A stretch of DNA of 64,000 bases from Bacteroidia bacterium. GTDB taxonomy: Bacteria > Bacteroidota > Bacteroidia > Bacteroidales > GWA2-32-17. Where the stretch lies: the NCBI GenBank assembly GCA_016218155.1, contig JACREQ010000105.1, positions 1-64,000 of the forward strand, read 5' to 3'. A program made the position numbers and the translations under genes. Positions 45,802 to 55,255 of this stretch are shown here, piece by piece. The notes under the pieces were generated by a model. The model did not search any database, was not told the DNA's origin, and saw only the letters and a list, made by a program, of their open reading frames with translations. Every line of letters starts with the position of its first letter. Within the stretch, counting starts at the first letter, position 1.

Positions 45802-46119
45802 TTATTATAGTAACAATGTTCAATTGTCAGGTCAAAAGTCCTGAAAATATAAAAAAAATGTCATTCAGAGCCCTTCCTTCGTCAGGATGAACTCCGCGAA
45901 GAACTTTTTCACCGAAGGTAATCTAGTTAAGTATACATAGATCCTTCGTTACGTTTCACTTCACTCTGGATGACAAAACGAATCAAAAACACTCTCGTGT
46001 CTTAAGAATTTAGCAATAATTGAAAGTTGCACAACATAAAATTATTATTGATTGTTTGAATAATAAAATAAAAAAATACTTACTTTTAAATTCTTAATTG
46101 AAACTAAAATACAAATAAC
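45802..46119. other. 318-bp intergenic region containing an inverted-repeat element
   Basis: No gene was found. The left half holds a 115-bp element with inverted ends (45860-45974). The right half (about 45980-46119) is AT-rich and leads to pepD. A TTTG at 46055 is followed by AT-rich DNA without a good -7 element. Confidence 0.7.
45860..45974. repeat. Degenerate interspersed inverted-repeat element
   Basis: The ends GTCATTCAGAG (45860-45870) and CTCTGGATGAC (45964-45974) are inverted copies, 10 of 11 bases matching. Inside lie further related words (CCTTCGTCAGGATGA, GCGAAGAAC, ATCCTTCGTTACG), also partly in inverted order. It closely resembles the GTCATTC...GAATGAC interspersed repeats often scattered between genes in Bacteroidota genomes. 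It is markedly richer in G and C than its surroundings. The copy looks worn. Confidence 0.65.
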
Positions 46120-47577
46120 ATGGGCAAGTTAAATCATTTGAATCCTACGCAAGTATGGGAAAATTTTGAAGCGTTGTGTAATATTCCTCATCCTTCAAAA
46201 AAAGAAGAAAAGATAATTCAGTACATGAAAGAGTTTGGCGAAAAACTCGGTTTAAAAACTATTGTTGATGAAGTTGGAAACGTAATAATTAAAAAACCTG
46301 CAACTCCTGGTATGGAAAACAGAAGAGGAATTATTATGCAGGGACACCTTGATATGGTTCCACAAAAAAACAGCGATAAAGTTCACGATTTCGAAAAAGA
46401 TCCTATTGTACCTTGGATTGATGGTGAATGGGTAAAAGCTACAGGCACTACTTTGGGTGCAGATAATGGATTAGGTGTTGCAGCAGCAATGGCAGTAATG
46501 CAGGCAAAAGATTTTGCTCATGGTCCTGTTGAATGTTTATTTACTGTTGATGAAGAAACCGGAATGACAGGTGCCTTTGAATTAAAACCAGGTCTGCTTG
46601 ATGGCGATATTCTTTTAAATCTTGACTCTGAAGATGAAGGTGAACTATATGTTGGTTGTGCAGGCGGTATTGATGCCAGTATCAAATTTCATTATACAGA
46701 AGAAGCAGTTCCTTCAAATCATGTAGCTTATAAACTTTCTATAACTGGTTTAAAAGGTGGTCACTCTGGTTTGGAAATTATTCTTTACAGAGGAAACTCA
46801 AACAAGTTAATGAACAGATTCTTTAAATATGCTCAGAAAGAATTTAGCTTAAGAATTGCTACAATTGATGGCGGAAGTTTAAGAAATGCTATTCCTCGCG
46901 AATCATTTGCAACAGTTGTTATACCTGTTGAAAAAGAAGCAGCATTTGCAAAAGGTATTTCTTCTTTTGAATCAATTGTTAAGAAAGAATTTTCAGATGC
47001 AGATCCTGATTTTAAATTTGCCGCTGAGAAAACAGCAATGCCTGCAAACATAATTGATTTGAAAACACAAACAGAATTAATTAATGCTGTTTATGCTTGT
47101 CCAAATGGAGTTATTCGTATGAGTGATTCAATGCCAGGACTAGTTGAAACTTCAACAAATTTAGCAATAGTAAAATCTGCAAATGGTGTAATTTCTATTG
47201 CATGTTTACTTCGCAGTTCAGTTGATTCTGCTAAAGAAGATTTGGTAGAGGCTATTCACAGTACTTTTGCAATGACAAGTGCAAAAATAGAATTTGAAGG
47301 CGGTTACCCTGGATGGAAACCAAATATGAATTCAGCAATCTTAAAAACTGCTGGTGAAGTTTATCAGAAAAAATTTGGCAAAGTACCAGATATTAAAGCA
47401 ATTCATGCAGGACTAGAATGCGGTTTACTTGGTGGAGTTTATCCTAACTGGGATATGATTTCTTTCGGACCAACTATTCGATACCCACATTCTCCAGATG
47501 AAAAAGCAAACATTCCTTCTGTACAAAAATTCTGGGATTTCTTAGTTGAAGTTCTTAAAAATGCACCATTGAAATAA
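46120..47577 (+). CDS. pepD: Aminoacyl-histidine dipeptidase (M20/PepD)
   Basis: A cytoplasmic zinc peptidase of 485 residues that cleaves Xaa-His dipeptides such as carnosine analogues. M20 ligands and motifs are present: GHLDMVPQKN, TTLGADNGLGVAAAMAV, TVDEETGMTGAFEL, NLDSEDEGELYVGCAGG and HAGLECGLLGGVYP. Length and order match PepD. It ends with two terminator-like hairpins before the MFS gene. Start chosen at MGKLNHLNPTQVWENF. Confidence 0.94.
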   Translation: MGKLNHLNPTQVWENFEALCNIPHPSKKEEKIIQYMKEFGEKLGLKTIVDEVGNVIIKKPATPGMENRRGIIMQGHLDMVPQKNSDKVHDFEKDPIVPWIDGEWVKATGTTLGADNGLGVAAAMAVMQAKDFAHGPVECLFTVDEETGMTGAFELKPGLLDGDILLNLDSEDEGELYVGCAGGIDASIKFHYTEEAVPSNHVAYKLSITGLKGGHSGLEIILYRGNSNKLMNRFFKYAQKEFSLRIATIDGGSLRNAIPRESFATVVIPVEKEAAFAKGISSFESIVKKEFSDADPDFKFAAEKTAMPANIIDLKTQTELINAVYACPNGVIRMSDSMPGLVETSTNLAIVKSANGVISIACLLRSSVDSAKEDLVEAIHSTFAMTSAKIEFEGGYPGWKPNMNSAILKTAGEVYQKKFGKVPDIKAIHAGLECGLLGGVYPNWDMISFGPTIRYPHSPDEKANIPSVQKFWDFLVEVLKNAPLK

Positions 47578-47596
47578 TTTTTTCAAAAAATAATTT

Positions 47597-47640
47597 AAGC
47601 CGTATCTCATTTAAGTAATGAAATACGGCTTTTTTATTTT
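47597..47640 (+). terminator. Intrinsic terminator after pepD
   Basis: AAGCCGTAT (47597-47605) pairs with ATACGGCTT (47623-47631), with an inner pair of TCATT and AATGA, and a T-rich tail follows. It is strong, 19 bases past the pepD stop. Confidence 0.9.
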
Positions 47641-47659
47641 ACTGTATTATTGAATGTTA

Positions 47660-47688
47660 AAAAAGTCGAATAAAACACGACTTTTTAT
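47660..47688 (+). terminator. Second terminator-like hairpin after pepD
   Basis: AAAAAGTCG (47660-47668) pairs with CGACTTTTT (47678-47686) around a 9-base A-rich loop. It stands 20 bases beyond the first terminator. It is symmetric, so it could act for either strand, or serve as a backup. Confidence 0.6.
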
Positions 47689-47767
47689 TCCTTTCATTTT
47701 TTGATACAATTATGATTTTTGTGGACTAAAAATAATCCTCTAAATGTTTAGTAGACGATATTTTTTA

Positions 47768-47775
47768 TAGCTTTG
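47768..47775 (+). promoter_or_regulatory. -7 element (TAGCTTTG) upstream of the MFS gene
   Basis: TAGCTTTG fits the TAnnTTTG consensus and lies 74 bp before the ATG, downstream of both terminators. No proper -33 TTTG is found. Confidence 0.4.
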
Positions 47776-47848
47776 CCCTGTTAAAAAAAACGTTCATATC
47801 ATCATAAAGAAATTAGGTTTAATTTAAAATCTCAACATTAATAATATC

Positions 47849-49246
47849 ATGGTTGAAAAAATTCAAAAGACCTTAAGAGACAGTAAAGCTGCTCGTTGGA
47901 CAGCTTTAGCAGTTGTAGCATTTACAATGCTTTGCGGTTATTACTTAGCAGATGTTATGGCTCCCTTAAGTGGACTTTTAGAGCAACAATTACATTGGAA
48001 TAGTGAAGAATATGGTTTTTTCACAAGTGCATATGGTTGGTTTAATGTATTTTTATTTTTCTTAATTATCGGAGGTATTATACTCGATAAAATGGGGGTT
48101 CGTTTTACAGGTTTAATGGCCACCATAATAATGGTTGTCGGAATTGGATTAAAATATTGGGCTGTATCAACAACATCACTTGACGGAGTTGTTATTTTTG
48201 GATGGAAAGGTCAGGTAATGCTTGCCGCACTTGGTTTTGCAATTTTTGGTGTTGGTATTGAGGTTGCCGGAATTACAGTATCTAAAATTATAGTAAAATG
48301 GTTTAAAGGAAAAGAAATGGCTCTTGCAATGGGTCTGGAAATGGCAACTGCAAGAATCGGTACTGGTCTGGCAATTGGTACATCACTTCCTATAGCAAAA
48401 TACTTTGGTACAGTTTCAATGCCTCTGCTTTTTGGATTAGTAATGGCTTGTATTGGATTAATCGCTTTTATTTTATATACATTCCAAGACAGAAAACTTG
48501 ATATTTCTCAAGCAGCTTTTGACAAACAAAATGCTGTTGAAAATACAGAAGAAGCATTTAGTGTTAAAGACATATTAAAAATAGTTACAAATAAAGGCTG
48601 GTGGTATATTGCATTACTTTGTGTTTTGTTTTACTCTGCAGTATTCCCATTCCTTAAATATGCCACTGATTTAATGATTCAAAAATTTCATGTTCCAGAA
48701 GATTGGGCAGGACTTATTCCAGCCTTACTCCCATTTGGAACAATTGTCTTAACTCCATTCTTTGGAAACTTATATGACCGTAAAGGTAAAGGAGCAACAA
48801 TCATGATTATTGGTTCCCTTTTATTAATATTTGTTCATACAATGTTCTCCATTCCATTTTTAAGTCATTGGTTAGTTGCAATAATATTAACAATTATTCT
48901 AGGAATAGGGTTCTCTTTAGTACCTTCTGCAATGTGGCCTTCAGTACCTAAAATTATACCTGAAAACCAATTGGGAACAGCATACTCTTTAATCTTCTGG
49001 GTACAAAACTGGGGATTAATGGGTGTACCTTATTTAATTGGATGGGTGTTAGAAAATTATTGTGTAACTCATCGTGTTGGCGAAACTGTAGATGGAGTTG
49101 TACTAACTGCTACTCAGTTTAACTATACAATCCCAATGATGATTTTTACTACCTTAAGTGTACTTGCTTTATTAGTTTCTTTGTTACTAAAAGCCGAAGA
49201 CAAGAAAAAAGGATATGGTCTTCAACTACCAAACATCAAGAAATAA
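47849..49246 (+). CDS. Major facilitator superfamily transporter
   Basis: A 465-residue inner-membrane protein with about twelve helices and an MFS loop signature of the LDKMGVRFTG type between helices 2 and 3; a second-half copy reads NLYDRKGKGATIM. The transport direction and substrate cannot be read. Loops of note: WFKGKEMALAMGLEMATARI (substrate-path helix) and SAMWPSVPKIIPENQLGTAY. It sits after pepD, perhaps related to peptide or amino-acid metabolism, but it is separated from it by terminators and so is an independent unit. A strong terminator follows. Confidence 0.9.
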   Translation: MVEKIQKTLRDSKAARWTALAVVAFTMLCGYYLADVMAPLSGLLEQQLHWNSEEYGFFTSAYGWFNVFLFFLIIGGIILDKMGVRFTGLMATIIMVVGIGLKYWAVSTTSLDGVVIFGWKGQVMLAALGFAIFGVGIEVAGITVSKIIVKWFKGKEMALAMGLEMATARIGTGLAIGTSLPIAKYFGTVSMPLLFGLVMACIGLIAFILYTFQDRKLDISQAAFDKQNAVENTEEAFSVKDILKIVTNKGWWYIALLCVLFYSAVFPFLKYATDLMIQKFHVPEDWAGLIPALLPFGTIVLTPFFGNLYDRKGKGATIMIIGSLLLIFVHTMFSIPFLSHWLVAIILTIILGIGFSLVPSAMWPSVPKIIPENQLGTAYSLIFWVQNWGLMGVPYLIGWVLENYCVTHRVGETVDGVVLTATQFNYTIPMMIFTTLSVLALLVSLLLKAEDKKKGYGLQLPNIKK

Positions 49247-49266
49247 CAAAATTTAGAATATTTTTT

Positions 49267-49297
49267 AAAGGTGTCTTAAATGGACACCTTTTTTATT
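49267..49297 (+). terminator. Intrinsic terminator after the MFS gene
   Basis: AAAGGTGTC (49267-49275) pairs with GACACCTTT (49283-49291) around a 7-base loop, and a T run follows. It is 21 bases after the stop. Confidence 0.9.
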
Positions 49298-49318
49298 TAT
49301 TTAAATCGGAAATTAAGA

Positions 49319-49837
49319 TTATTTTAAATTAATTTCCTTTCTTAAAAAAACATACAGATATATACTATAAATAACAGTTGTAATAAGTTGAATAGAAATT
49401 GGCGTAGAAATTAATTCTGTATTTAGAAATGTTAATTTTATTAGACCAAATTTAATAATGTAATAAATTACCTTACTTAGTATTATACTTATAAGAATAG
49501 CAGGAAAGTAATATTTTAATTTATTAGCAAGTAAAAAAAATAAAAAAACATTTAAAGATAATTCAAATGCAATTAGCATCATCTTTGGTAACTCGGGATG
49601 ACTTGAAATTAGAAATGAAAATAAAGGTAATGTTACGGCAAGTATATATGCATTTCTTTTTGTAGTATGAACAAGGGCAATTATTAACATTAAGCGCATA
49701 GGTTCTATTAAATATACCGGCAGACTAATTAAATGTGATATTGTTGGAACCAAATAAATAAATGCTAGTGCACTAATATCAATTAAAACAGCAGTATATG
49801 AAATTCTTTGAAATAAGGTGGCTGAGAATGCTTTCAT
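49319..49837 (-). CDS. Small polytopic membrane protein, ECF-S-like, unassigned
   Basis: A 172-residue protein with about five or six membrane helices and few charged residues. The size, helix number and patches such as EPMRLMLIIALVHTTKRNAY resemble S-components of ECF vitamin transporters, but I cannot make a firm family call. It follows the DUF362/T9SS gene by 7 bases on the same strand, so the two likely form one operon and may share a function at the membrane. No ECF ATPase or T gene is seen in the window. Confidence 0.6.
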   Translation of the reverse strand: MKAFSATLFQRISYTAVLIDISALAFIYLVPTISHLISLPVYLIEPMRLMLIIALVHTTKRNAYILAVTLPLFSFLISSHPELPKMMLIAFELSLNVFLFFLLANKLKYYFPAILISIILSKVIYYIIKFGLIKLTFLNTELISTPISIQLITTVIYSIYLYVFLRKEINLK

Positions 49838-49844
49838 AAATATT

Positions 49845-51830
49845 TTATTTTTTAATAATTTTTAATCTCAATTTTTTATTTGACTCATTAACAGTCAGTA
49901 AATAAATTCCATTTTCAAAATTTGTTAAATCAAATTGTTTATCAGTTTCCTTATTAATTGTACCAGTAAATAATACTTTACCTGTAAGAGTTAAAAATGA
50001 AAACGTTATTTTTTTATTCTCAGAATTTGAAATCGTTATGAAATCATTAGTTGGATTAGGAAATACACTTACATTTACCTGATTAATTTCAACTATTTCT
50101 AAACCACCTTCATGCACTTTATACAACTCAATACCAATACCTGTTCCAAGATTTCGTGTATATTGTTTTAACAATGAATCATTCCAATGCTCATGAACTC
50201 CCAAAGAAGGAATTAAAACACCATCATTATCTGGGTCATATGTTATATTATCAGGCCACAAAGAAGAATCCGATGCCTGATGTAAATAATCATCAACTCC
50301 AAACCAGTTGGGCCTACTTTCAGCTATAGTGGGTCCATTATATTCAGTTCTTAAAAAATCGTGACAAACCGACTCAATTGCAACAGGATCTAAAGACATA
50401 AATATAGACGAACACCAATCATTTTGAAAAGGCAGTGAAAACCATTTTGATGGTACTCCCTGAGCATCATTACTTGGATATAAAGCATCAATAACAATTA
50501 ACAAATTTTTTCCACTTAAAAGATTATGCATCATTATATCAGTCTGTACCCTATATAAGCCATAACCTAATCTTGTTGGACCATCGTAACCACCCATAAG
50601 ACCATCATGAAGATGTAATGCCCATTGCCTTGTAAACGAACCAAAGTGATTTTTAGCGGCTAAAGTAATCCCTCCAGATGAATGCGCTTTCATTGTTGGA
50701 ATATTTATAAGGTAATCTATGTCTTCATAAATTGTAAATAATTTATCTGTTACAGCTTGTGTCATTACCGAACCGTGATCGGAGAAAAACACTTTGTCAT
50801 TTGTTGTAACAACTACAGGAGTTCTTCCATTTCCTGCAATATCAATTTCTGAATGAATTAAATTATTACCTAAATAATTTACATTTGGAAATTCGCTATG
50901 CCATAAATCATATAATTCTTTATAAATATTACGTGCAGGATCACCTATGTATATCATATTCTGAGGAACCTGCGCAACATTTACTAATTGTCGTAACATT
51001 GAAAGTACAATGTAGGGATTTGTTTCAGCTGCAAACGGATTAATGCTAAGATTATCATTACGACTTAAATCTGAATAAAACCTTAAATCTGCCAGTCCAC
51101 CATATGCAGAAGTACAATTAATTTTCAATAAAATTTTTTGCCCAGAAGTATAACCAATATTTCCGTGTCCGTTTTTAACATTAAAGTAATTAAAAATTTT
51201 ATTCCATGCCTGAACATTAGAAGTATCACCAGCAATTGCTTTTATTGATTTAATTACCATACTATCAATAACCAGCTCGTTATTGTTAGAATTCATATAC
51301 CATCCATTATCACCGGCATCTATAACACCATTATTATTTGATGTATTGGTACAATTTTCATTCGTAGCATCCGGATCCCACATCCATGTTACCCTACCCG
51401 GAAATATCCCTTGCGCTACGCCAATAGGTGTATTGGGAGTAAAAGAATTAATATTTTTATAATCTTTATTTGCAAATATGTTTGTTTGCAAAAACAAATT
51501 TGAAGAAAGTAAAAGAAATGTTGCAAAAATTAAGAAAAGAAAAGAAAAGGCAAATTTTGATTTATAAAAATACTCTCTAAACCTTTTTAATGCAATAACT
51601 GCTCCTCCTAAGCTTAATAAATAAACTATAAAACCTGACATAAATGGTGCAGTAGCTTGCATACAAGGATAATTTGCCCTGCTTGGTTTTGGAATAACCC
51701 TAATTAAAAACCATATGGTTGCTAATAATCCCAGCACCAGAAAAACAAGCTTAGAATTTGTTTTTTTCTCTTTTAAAAAAGAAATCAATTTTTGAAATCT
51801 ATTTGGTAAATATGGTAGAGGATTATACAT
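49845..51830 (-). CDS. DUF362 protein with multi-helix N-terminus and T9SS sorting domain
   Basis: A 661-residue protein in three parts. Residues about 1-120 hold three hydrophobic helices (about 29-48, 63-83, 96-115), with RANYPCMQATAPFMSG between the first two. Residues about 130-565 are a DUF362 domain with IGDPARNIYKELYDLW, INIPTMKAHSSGGITLAAKN, GSFTRQWALHLHDGLMGGYD and SLDPVAIESVCHDFLRTEY. About 590-661 form a type A T9SS sorting domain (VSVFPNPTNDFITI, FENGIYLLTV). DUF362 relatives without ferredoxin Cys sets are of unknown function. A T9SS tail after several membrane helices is odd, because cargo normally has one cleaved signal. Confidence 0.82.
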   Translation of the reverse strand: MYNPLPYLPNRFQKLISFLKEKKTNSKLVFLVLGLLATIWFLIRVIPKPSRANYPCMQATAPFMSGFIVYLLSLGGAVIALKRFREYFYKSKFAFSFLFLIFATFLLLSSNLFLQTNIFANKDYKNINSFTPNTPIGVAQGIFPGRVTWMWDPDATNENCTNTSNNNGVIDAGDNGWYMNSNNNELVIDSMVIKSIKAIAGDTSNVQAWNKIFNYFNVKNGHGNIGYTSGQKILLKINCTSAYGGLADLRFYSDLSRNDNLSINPFAAETNPYIVLSMLRQLVNVAQVPQNMIYIGDPARNIYKELYDLWHSEFPNVNYLGNNLIHSEIDIAGNGRTPVVVTTNDKVFFSDHGSVMTQAVTDKLFTIYEDIDYLINIPTMKAHSSGGITLAAKNHFGSFTRQWALHLHDGLMGGYDGPTRLGYGLYRVQTDIMMHNLLSGKNLLIVIDALYPSNDAQGVPSKWFSLPFQNDWCSSIFMSLDPVAIESVCHDFLRTEYNGPTIAESRPNWFGVDDYLHQASDSSLWPDNITYDPDNDGVLIPSLGVHEHWNDSLLKQYTRNLGTGIGIELYKVHEGGLEIVEINQVNVSVFPNPTNDFITISNSENKKITFSFLTLTGKVLFTGTINKETDKQFDLTNFENGIYLLTVNESNKKLRLKIIKK

Positions 51831-51916
51831 GTTGTTTTAAGATTTATAATAAACAATTCAAATCCTATGAATAAGGCTAATCAAAATTAAACATTAACAA
51901 TTTTAAAAACAAACTA

Positions 51917-52690
51917 TTATTCAGCAATATTTAATAAATCGGGATATTTAAACTTATAGTTTAACTCCACTTTTAACTTTTGGCTTGAAATGATTTTATT
52001 TTCACCTGATTTGCTTTCATCAAACAATGGTATTTGCAAACCAATATCTAAGGCAGCTTTTGTGTAAAACTCTCTTTTGGTTGGATGGCTGTCTGCACAA
52101 CCATTAAATATTTCGTTCCATATTTCTTTTTCAATAATTGCATTTATTATTCCAATGCAATCAACGCGATGTATCATATTTACTGCCGAGTCGGGATTTT
52201 CTATAACTCTTCCTTTCGGGTAAAACAAACCAGGTTTTCGATTATATCCTAATAGTCCCCCAAATCTTATAATTGTAGTTTTAAAACTTGTATTTGTGAT
52301 GAAAACATTTTCAATTTCAGCTAAGGCAGAACTTAAAACAGGATTTTCTTCGGTAATTAATTCATTTGAATTTGCATAAACAGAGGTTGAACTAACAAAT
52401 AACACATATTTAATCGTTGATTTTTCAATATAATTTCTTAATACTTTAAAACCTTCTATATCTTTTGATGGAATAGCAATTATTAAAATTTCTGAGCTTA
52501 AGAATTCTGAAATACCAGATGATATTGAATTAAGTTTTAATAAGTATGGTTCTATATTTAGTTCATATAATTTCTGCAATTTGTTTTCAGATGTTGTTGA
52601 ACCTTTTACAGAACATCCTTTACCAATTAGATGAACAGCTAATGGCTCTCCAAGCCAGCCACATCCTAATATGCTGATTGAGTTTTTCAA
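51917..52690 (-). CDS. NAD(P)-binding epimerase/SDR-like protein (YeeZ type)
   Basis: A 257-residue cytoplasmic protein with a nucleotide-binding GCGWLGEPLAVHLIGKGCSV start (Rossmann), a later SSTSVY segment in which Ser/Tyr occupy SDR catalytic positions, and RFGGLLGYNRKPG. This matches the YeeZ-like group of extended SDRs, related to nucleotide-sugar epimerases but shorter. The substrate is unknown. It stands alone between the DUF362 gene and the thioredoxin gene; a REP-like hairpin lies upstream of its start. Confidence 0.82.
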   Translation of the reverse strand: MKNSISILGCGWLGEPLAVHLIGKGCSVKGSTTSENKLQKLYELNIEPYLLKLNSISSGISEFLSSEILIIAIPSKDIEGFKVLRNYIEKSTIKYVLFVSSTSVYANSNELITEENPVLSSALAEIENVFITNTSFKTTIIRFGGLLGYNRKPGLFYPKGRVIENPDSAVNMIHRVDCIGIINAIIEKEIWNEIFNGCADSHPTKREFYTKAALDIGLQIPLFDESKSGENKIISSQKLKVELNYKFKYPDLLNIAE

Positions 52691-52756
52691 AATTTAATTT
52701 TTATTAATCCCAAAGATAATATTTTAGATATGGAATAAAAATCCATAGTTTATTTA

Positions 52757-52779
52757 CTGTTGGATTGCAAATCCGACAG
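52757..52779. repeat. REP-like hairpin
   Basis: CTGTTGGATT (52757-52766) and AATCCGACAG (52770-52779) are inverted copies, 9 of 10 paired plus one G-U pair, with a 3-base loop. The word GGATTGCAAATCC is typical of short repeats scattered in Bacteroidota genomes. It lies in the 183-bp gap between two minus-strand genes, where it may end the transcript coming from the right or mark an old insertion. Confidence 0.5.
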
Positions 52780-52873
52780 AGTGATGGGAAATACCTACCA
52801 AAAATAAGGAGAAAAACCTTAAAGCAATATCAAAACATCAATTATAGTAATAAAAAACCTGAAAAATCTTATA

Positions 52874-53872
52874 TTACTTAATATCTCCAACAAAACCTTT
52901 AACATACTCTTCCCACTTTTTTGTAAGAAATGCATCTTCTTTAAAAAAGTGCATAACAGGTTCTATATTTTTAGCAAGAAAATATCCAGGCACTAATGTT
53001 ATAAGCTGGTTTTGTCCGTTAATAAAAACCATTTGTGGTACATTCATTTTTCCCCCTAAAAGCGAAACTGCAAACTGGTGATAGGGATGTTCTTTTTGTT
53101 CGTTAACGAATACAGCCGAATTAAAATTCACAGTATCTTTTGTTGTAATATCAAACTTTACCGGATAATAATTTTCATTTAAATATTTTGCAATAACATC
53201 CTGGTTAAATGTTGTGCTAATCATCATTTTACAGTCGATGCACCACTCATGATAAAGAAACACCAAAATTTTCTTTGGATTTTTCAGATTTAATTTTTCT
53301 GCTTTTTCAAGTGATACCCATTTTACTTTCTCAACAAATGGAACAGTATCTTTAAATGTTTTGTTAAAATTATCTTTAAATTCATTAAAAGGAGATACCT
53401 TATAAATATCGCGCGAGAAAAAAATAAGCACCGGTTCAATATCAGTTGGTGTCATATACCCGGGAACAGCACTTAGAGGATTCAGGTTTTCGTCTAAATA
53501 AACAACAGTTGGATACGACATTTTACCACCTAAAAGCTCAATAGCAAGCTCGTGCGGGGGTCTGTTTCCGGTACTTTTATTTACATATTGTTTTTCTTTA
53601 AAAACAATAGTATCGCGAGTTTCGGCATCAAATTTTACAAGATAAAAATTTTCGGTGAGGTACTTGGCAATTGCAGGATTATTGAATGTTTCGGCGTCCA
53701 TTTTTTTACACCAACCACACCAATCGGTGTACATATCGATAAATAATTTCTTAGGATTCTTTTTTGTTAACTCCATGGCTTCTTTTAAAGAATACCATTT
53801 TAATTCTGTTTGCTGAGCAAATATTGATAAAGAAAATAAGGTTATTACTAATGTCAGTATAATTGTTCTCAT
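52874..53872 (-). CDS. Periplasmic protein with two thioredoxin domains
   Basis: A 332-residue secreted protein (signal peptide about 1-19, ending FAQ) made of two similar thioredoxin-fold domains of about 150 residues. Each has a CxxC: C52-C55 (WCGWCKKMDAETFNNPAIA) and C211-C214 (WCIDCKMMISTTFNQDVIA). The halves align along their length (AKYLTENFYLVKFDAET with AKYLNENYYPVKFDITT; LLGGKMSYPTVVYL with LLGGKMNVPQMVFI). They arose by tandem duplication. It likely acts in thiol-disulfide exchange in the periplasm. It ends the run of minus-strand genes that begins with hisS, one base after the hisS stop. Confidence 0.88.
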   Translation of the reverse strand: MRTIILTLVITLFSLSIFAQQTELKWYSLKEAMELTKKNPKKLFIDMYTDWCGWCKKMDAETFNNPAIAKYLTENFYLVKFDAETRDTIVFKEKQYVNKSTGNRPPHELAIELLGGKMSYPTVVYLDENLNPLSAVPGYMTPTDIEPVLIFFSRDIYKVSPFNEFKDNFNKTFKDTVPFVEKVKWVSLEKAEKLNLKNPKKILVFLYHEWCIDCKMMISTTFNQDVIAKYLNENYYPVKFDITTKDTVNFNSAVFVNEQKEHPYHQFAVSLLGGKMNVPQMVFINGQNQLITLVPGYFLAKNIEPVMHFFKEDAFLTKKWEEYVKGFVGDIK

Positions 53873-53873
53873 T

Positions 53874-55253
53874 TTATTTAAGTTGAAAATCGTAAGTTAA
53901 AAGTTCTTCTACAGTTAATTCACATTGTTCGCCCGTATTCATATTTTTGAGGCTAAGCTTCCCCGATTTCATTTCATTTTCGCCAATAATAACAACGTAC
54001 GGAATTTTCTTTGCATCAGCATATCCCATTTGTTTTTTCATTTTAGCCCCTGTATCAGGAAATATTTCAGATGAAATTCCTTTTGCATGAAGCTTTCGAA
54101 GAATCTGCAAGCAATACTTCTCTTCATTTAGTCCAAAATTAACAAATAACACTTTGGTAGAAGAACTTACCCCTGCTGGGAATTTTCCTAGACTTTCCAA
54201 TACATCATAAATACGATCGGCACCAAATGACATTCCAACACCTGAAACCCCGGGCATTCCAAAAATTCCAGTTAAATTATCATATCTACCACCACCGCAA
54301 ATGCTTCCCATTTCAACATTATTTGCTTTAACTTCGAGTATAGTTCCGGTATAATAGCTTAAACCACGGGCTAAAGATAAATCAAATTTTATTTTTGATG
54401 AGACTCCAGCTTCTTTTGCATAATTTAAAACAAAATCCATTTCCTCTATTCCCTTTTTTCCTATTTCATCGGTCAGTATTGTCCTGGTGAAATCAAGGAC
54501 TGCCTCATTCGAGTTCAGTTTAGAAGAAAACTCTAAAATCGGGACAAGTTTATTTATTGTTTCAGCAGAAAAACCTTTTTCGTTTAATTCTTTCAGAACT
54601 CCATCCTGTCCTATCTTATCTAGTTTATCAATAGCAACTGTTATATCTGTAAGTTTATCTGCACAATCCAAATATGTAGCAATTCCGTGTAGTATTTTTC
54701 TATTGTTAAGAATAATTGTTACATCAAGATTTAATCGTATAAAAACAGCTTCAATAATCTGTAAAAGTTCTAATTCATTAAGCAATGAATCGCTGCCAAT
54801 CACATCAACATCGCATTGATAAAACTCACGATAACGACCTTTCTGCGGACGATCGGCACGCCAAACAGGCTGTATCTGATATCTCTTAAATGGAAAAGTT
54901 AATTCATTACGATGCATCACAACAAATCGCGCAAAAGGAACTGTTAAATCATAACGTAACCCTTTCTCACAAATTAAAGAAGCTAATTTATTTAAGTTTT
55001 TTAATTTAAATTCTTCCTCAGAAACTTTTCCAAGGAAATCACCTGAATTTAAAATTCTGAATAAAAGCTTATCGCCCTCTTCACCATATTTCCCTAACAA
55101 TGTAGATAATTCTTCCATTGCAGGAGTCTCTATAGGCTGATATCCATGCAAACAAAACACTTCGCGTAATGTTGAGAAAATATAATTCCGCCTTTGCATA
55201 ACAACGGGCAAGAAATCGCGGGTTCCTTTAGGAATTGAAATATTTACTGCCAT
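53874..55253 (-). CDS. hisS: Histidyl-tRNA synthetase
   Basis: HisRS attaches histidine to its tRNA. The 459-residue protein has class II motif 1 ([17 protein letters not shown]), motif 2 ([20 protein letters not shown] with [11 protein letters not shown]), the HisA signature [14 protein letters not shown], motif 3 around [13 protein letters not shown], and an anticodon-binding domain at the C-terminus. Length is normal. It sits directly between the thioredoxin gene (one base apart) and the ankyrin gene (2 bases apart), within a long same-strand run. Confidence 0.97.
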   Translation of the reverse strand: MAVNISIPKGTRDFLPVVMQRRNYIFSTLREVFCLHGYQPIETPAMEELSTLLGKYGEEGDKLLFRILNSGDFLGKVSEEEFKLKNLNKLASLICEKGLRYDLTVPFARFVVMHRNELTFPFKRYQIQPVWRADRPQKGRYREFYQCDVDVIGSDSLLNELELLQIIEAVFIRLNLDVTIILNNRKILHGIATYLDCADKLTDITVAIDKLDKIGQDGVLKELNEKGFSAETINKLVPILEFSSKLNSNEAVLDFTRTILTDEIGKKGIEEMDFVLNYAKEAGVSSKIKFDLSLARGLSYYTGTILEVKANNVEMGSICGGGRYDNLTGIFGMPGVSGVGMSFGADRIYDVLESLGKFPAGVSSSTKVLFVNFGLNEEKYCLQILRKLHAKGISSEIFPDTGAKMKKQMGYADAKKIPYVVIIGENEMKSGKLSLKNMNTGEQCELTVEELLTYDFQLK

Positions 55254-55255
55254 AA

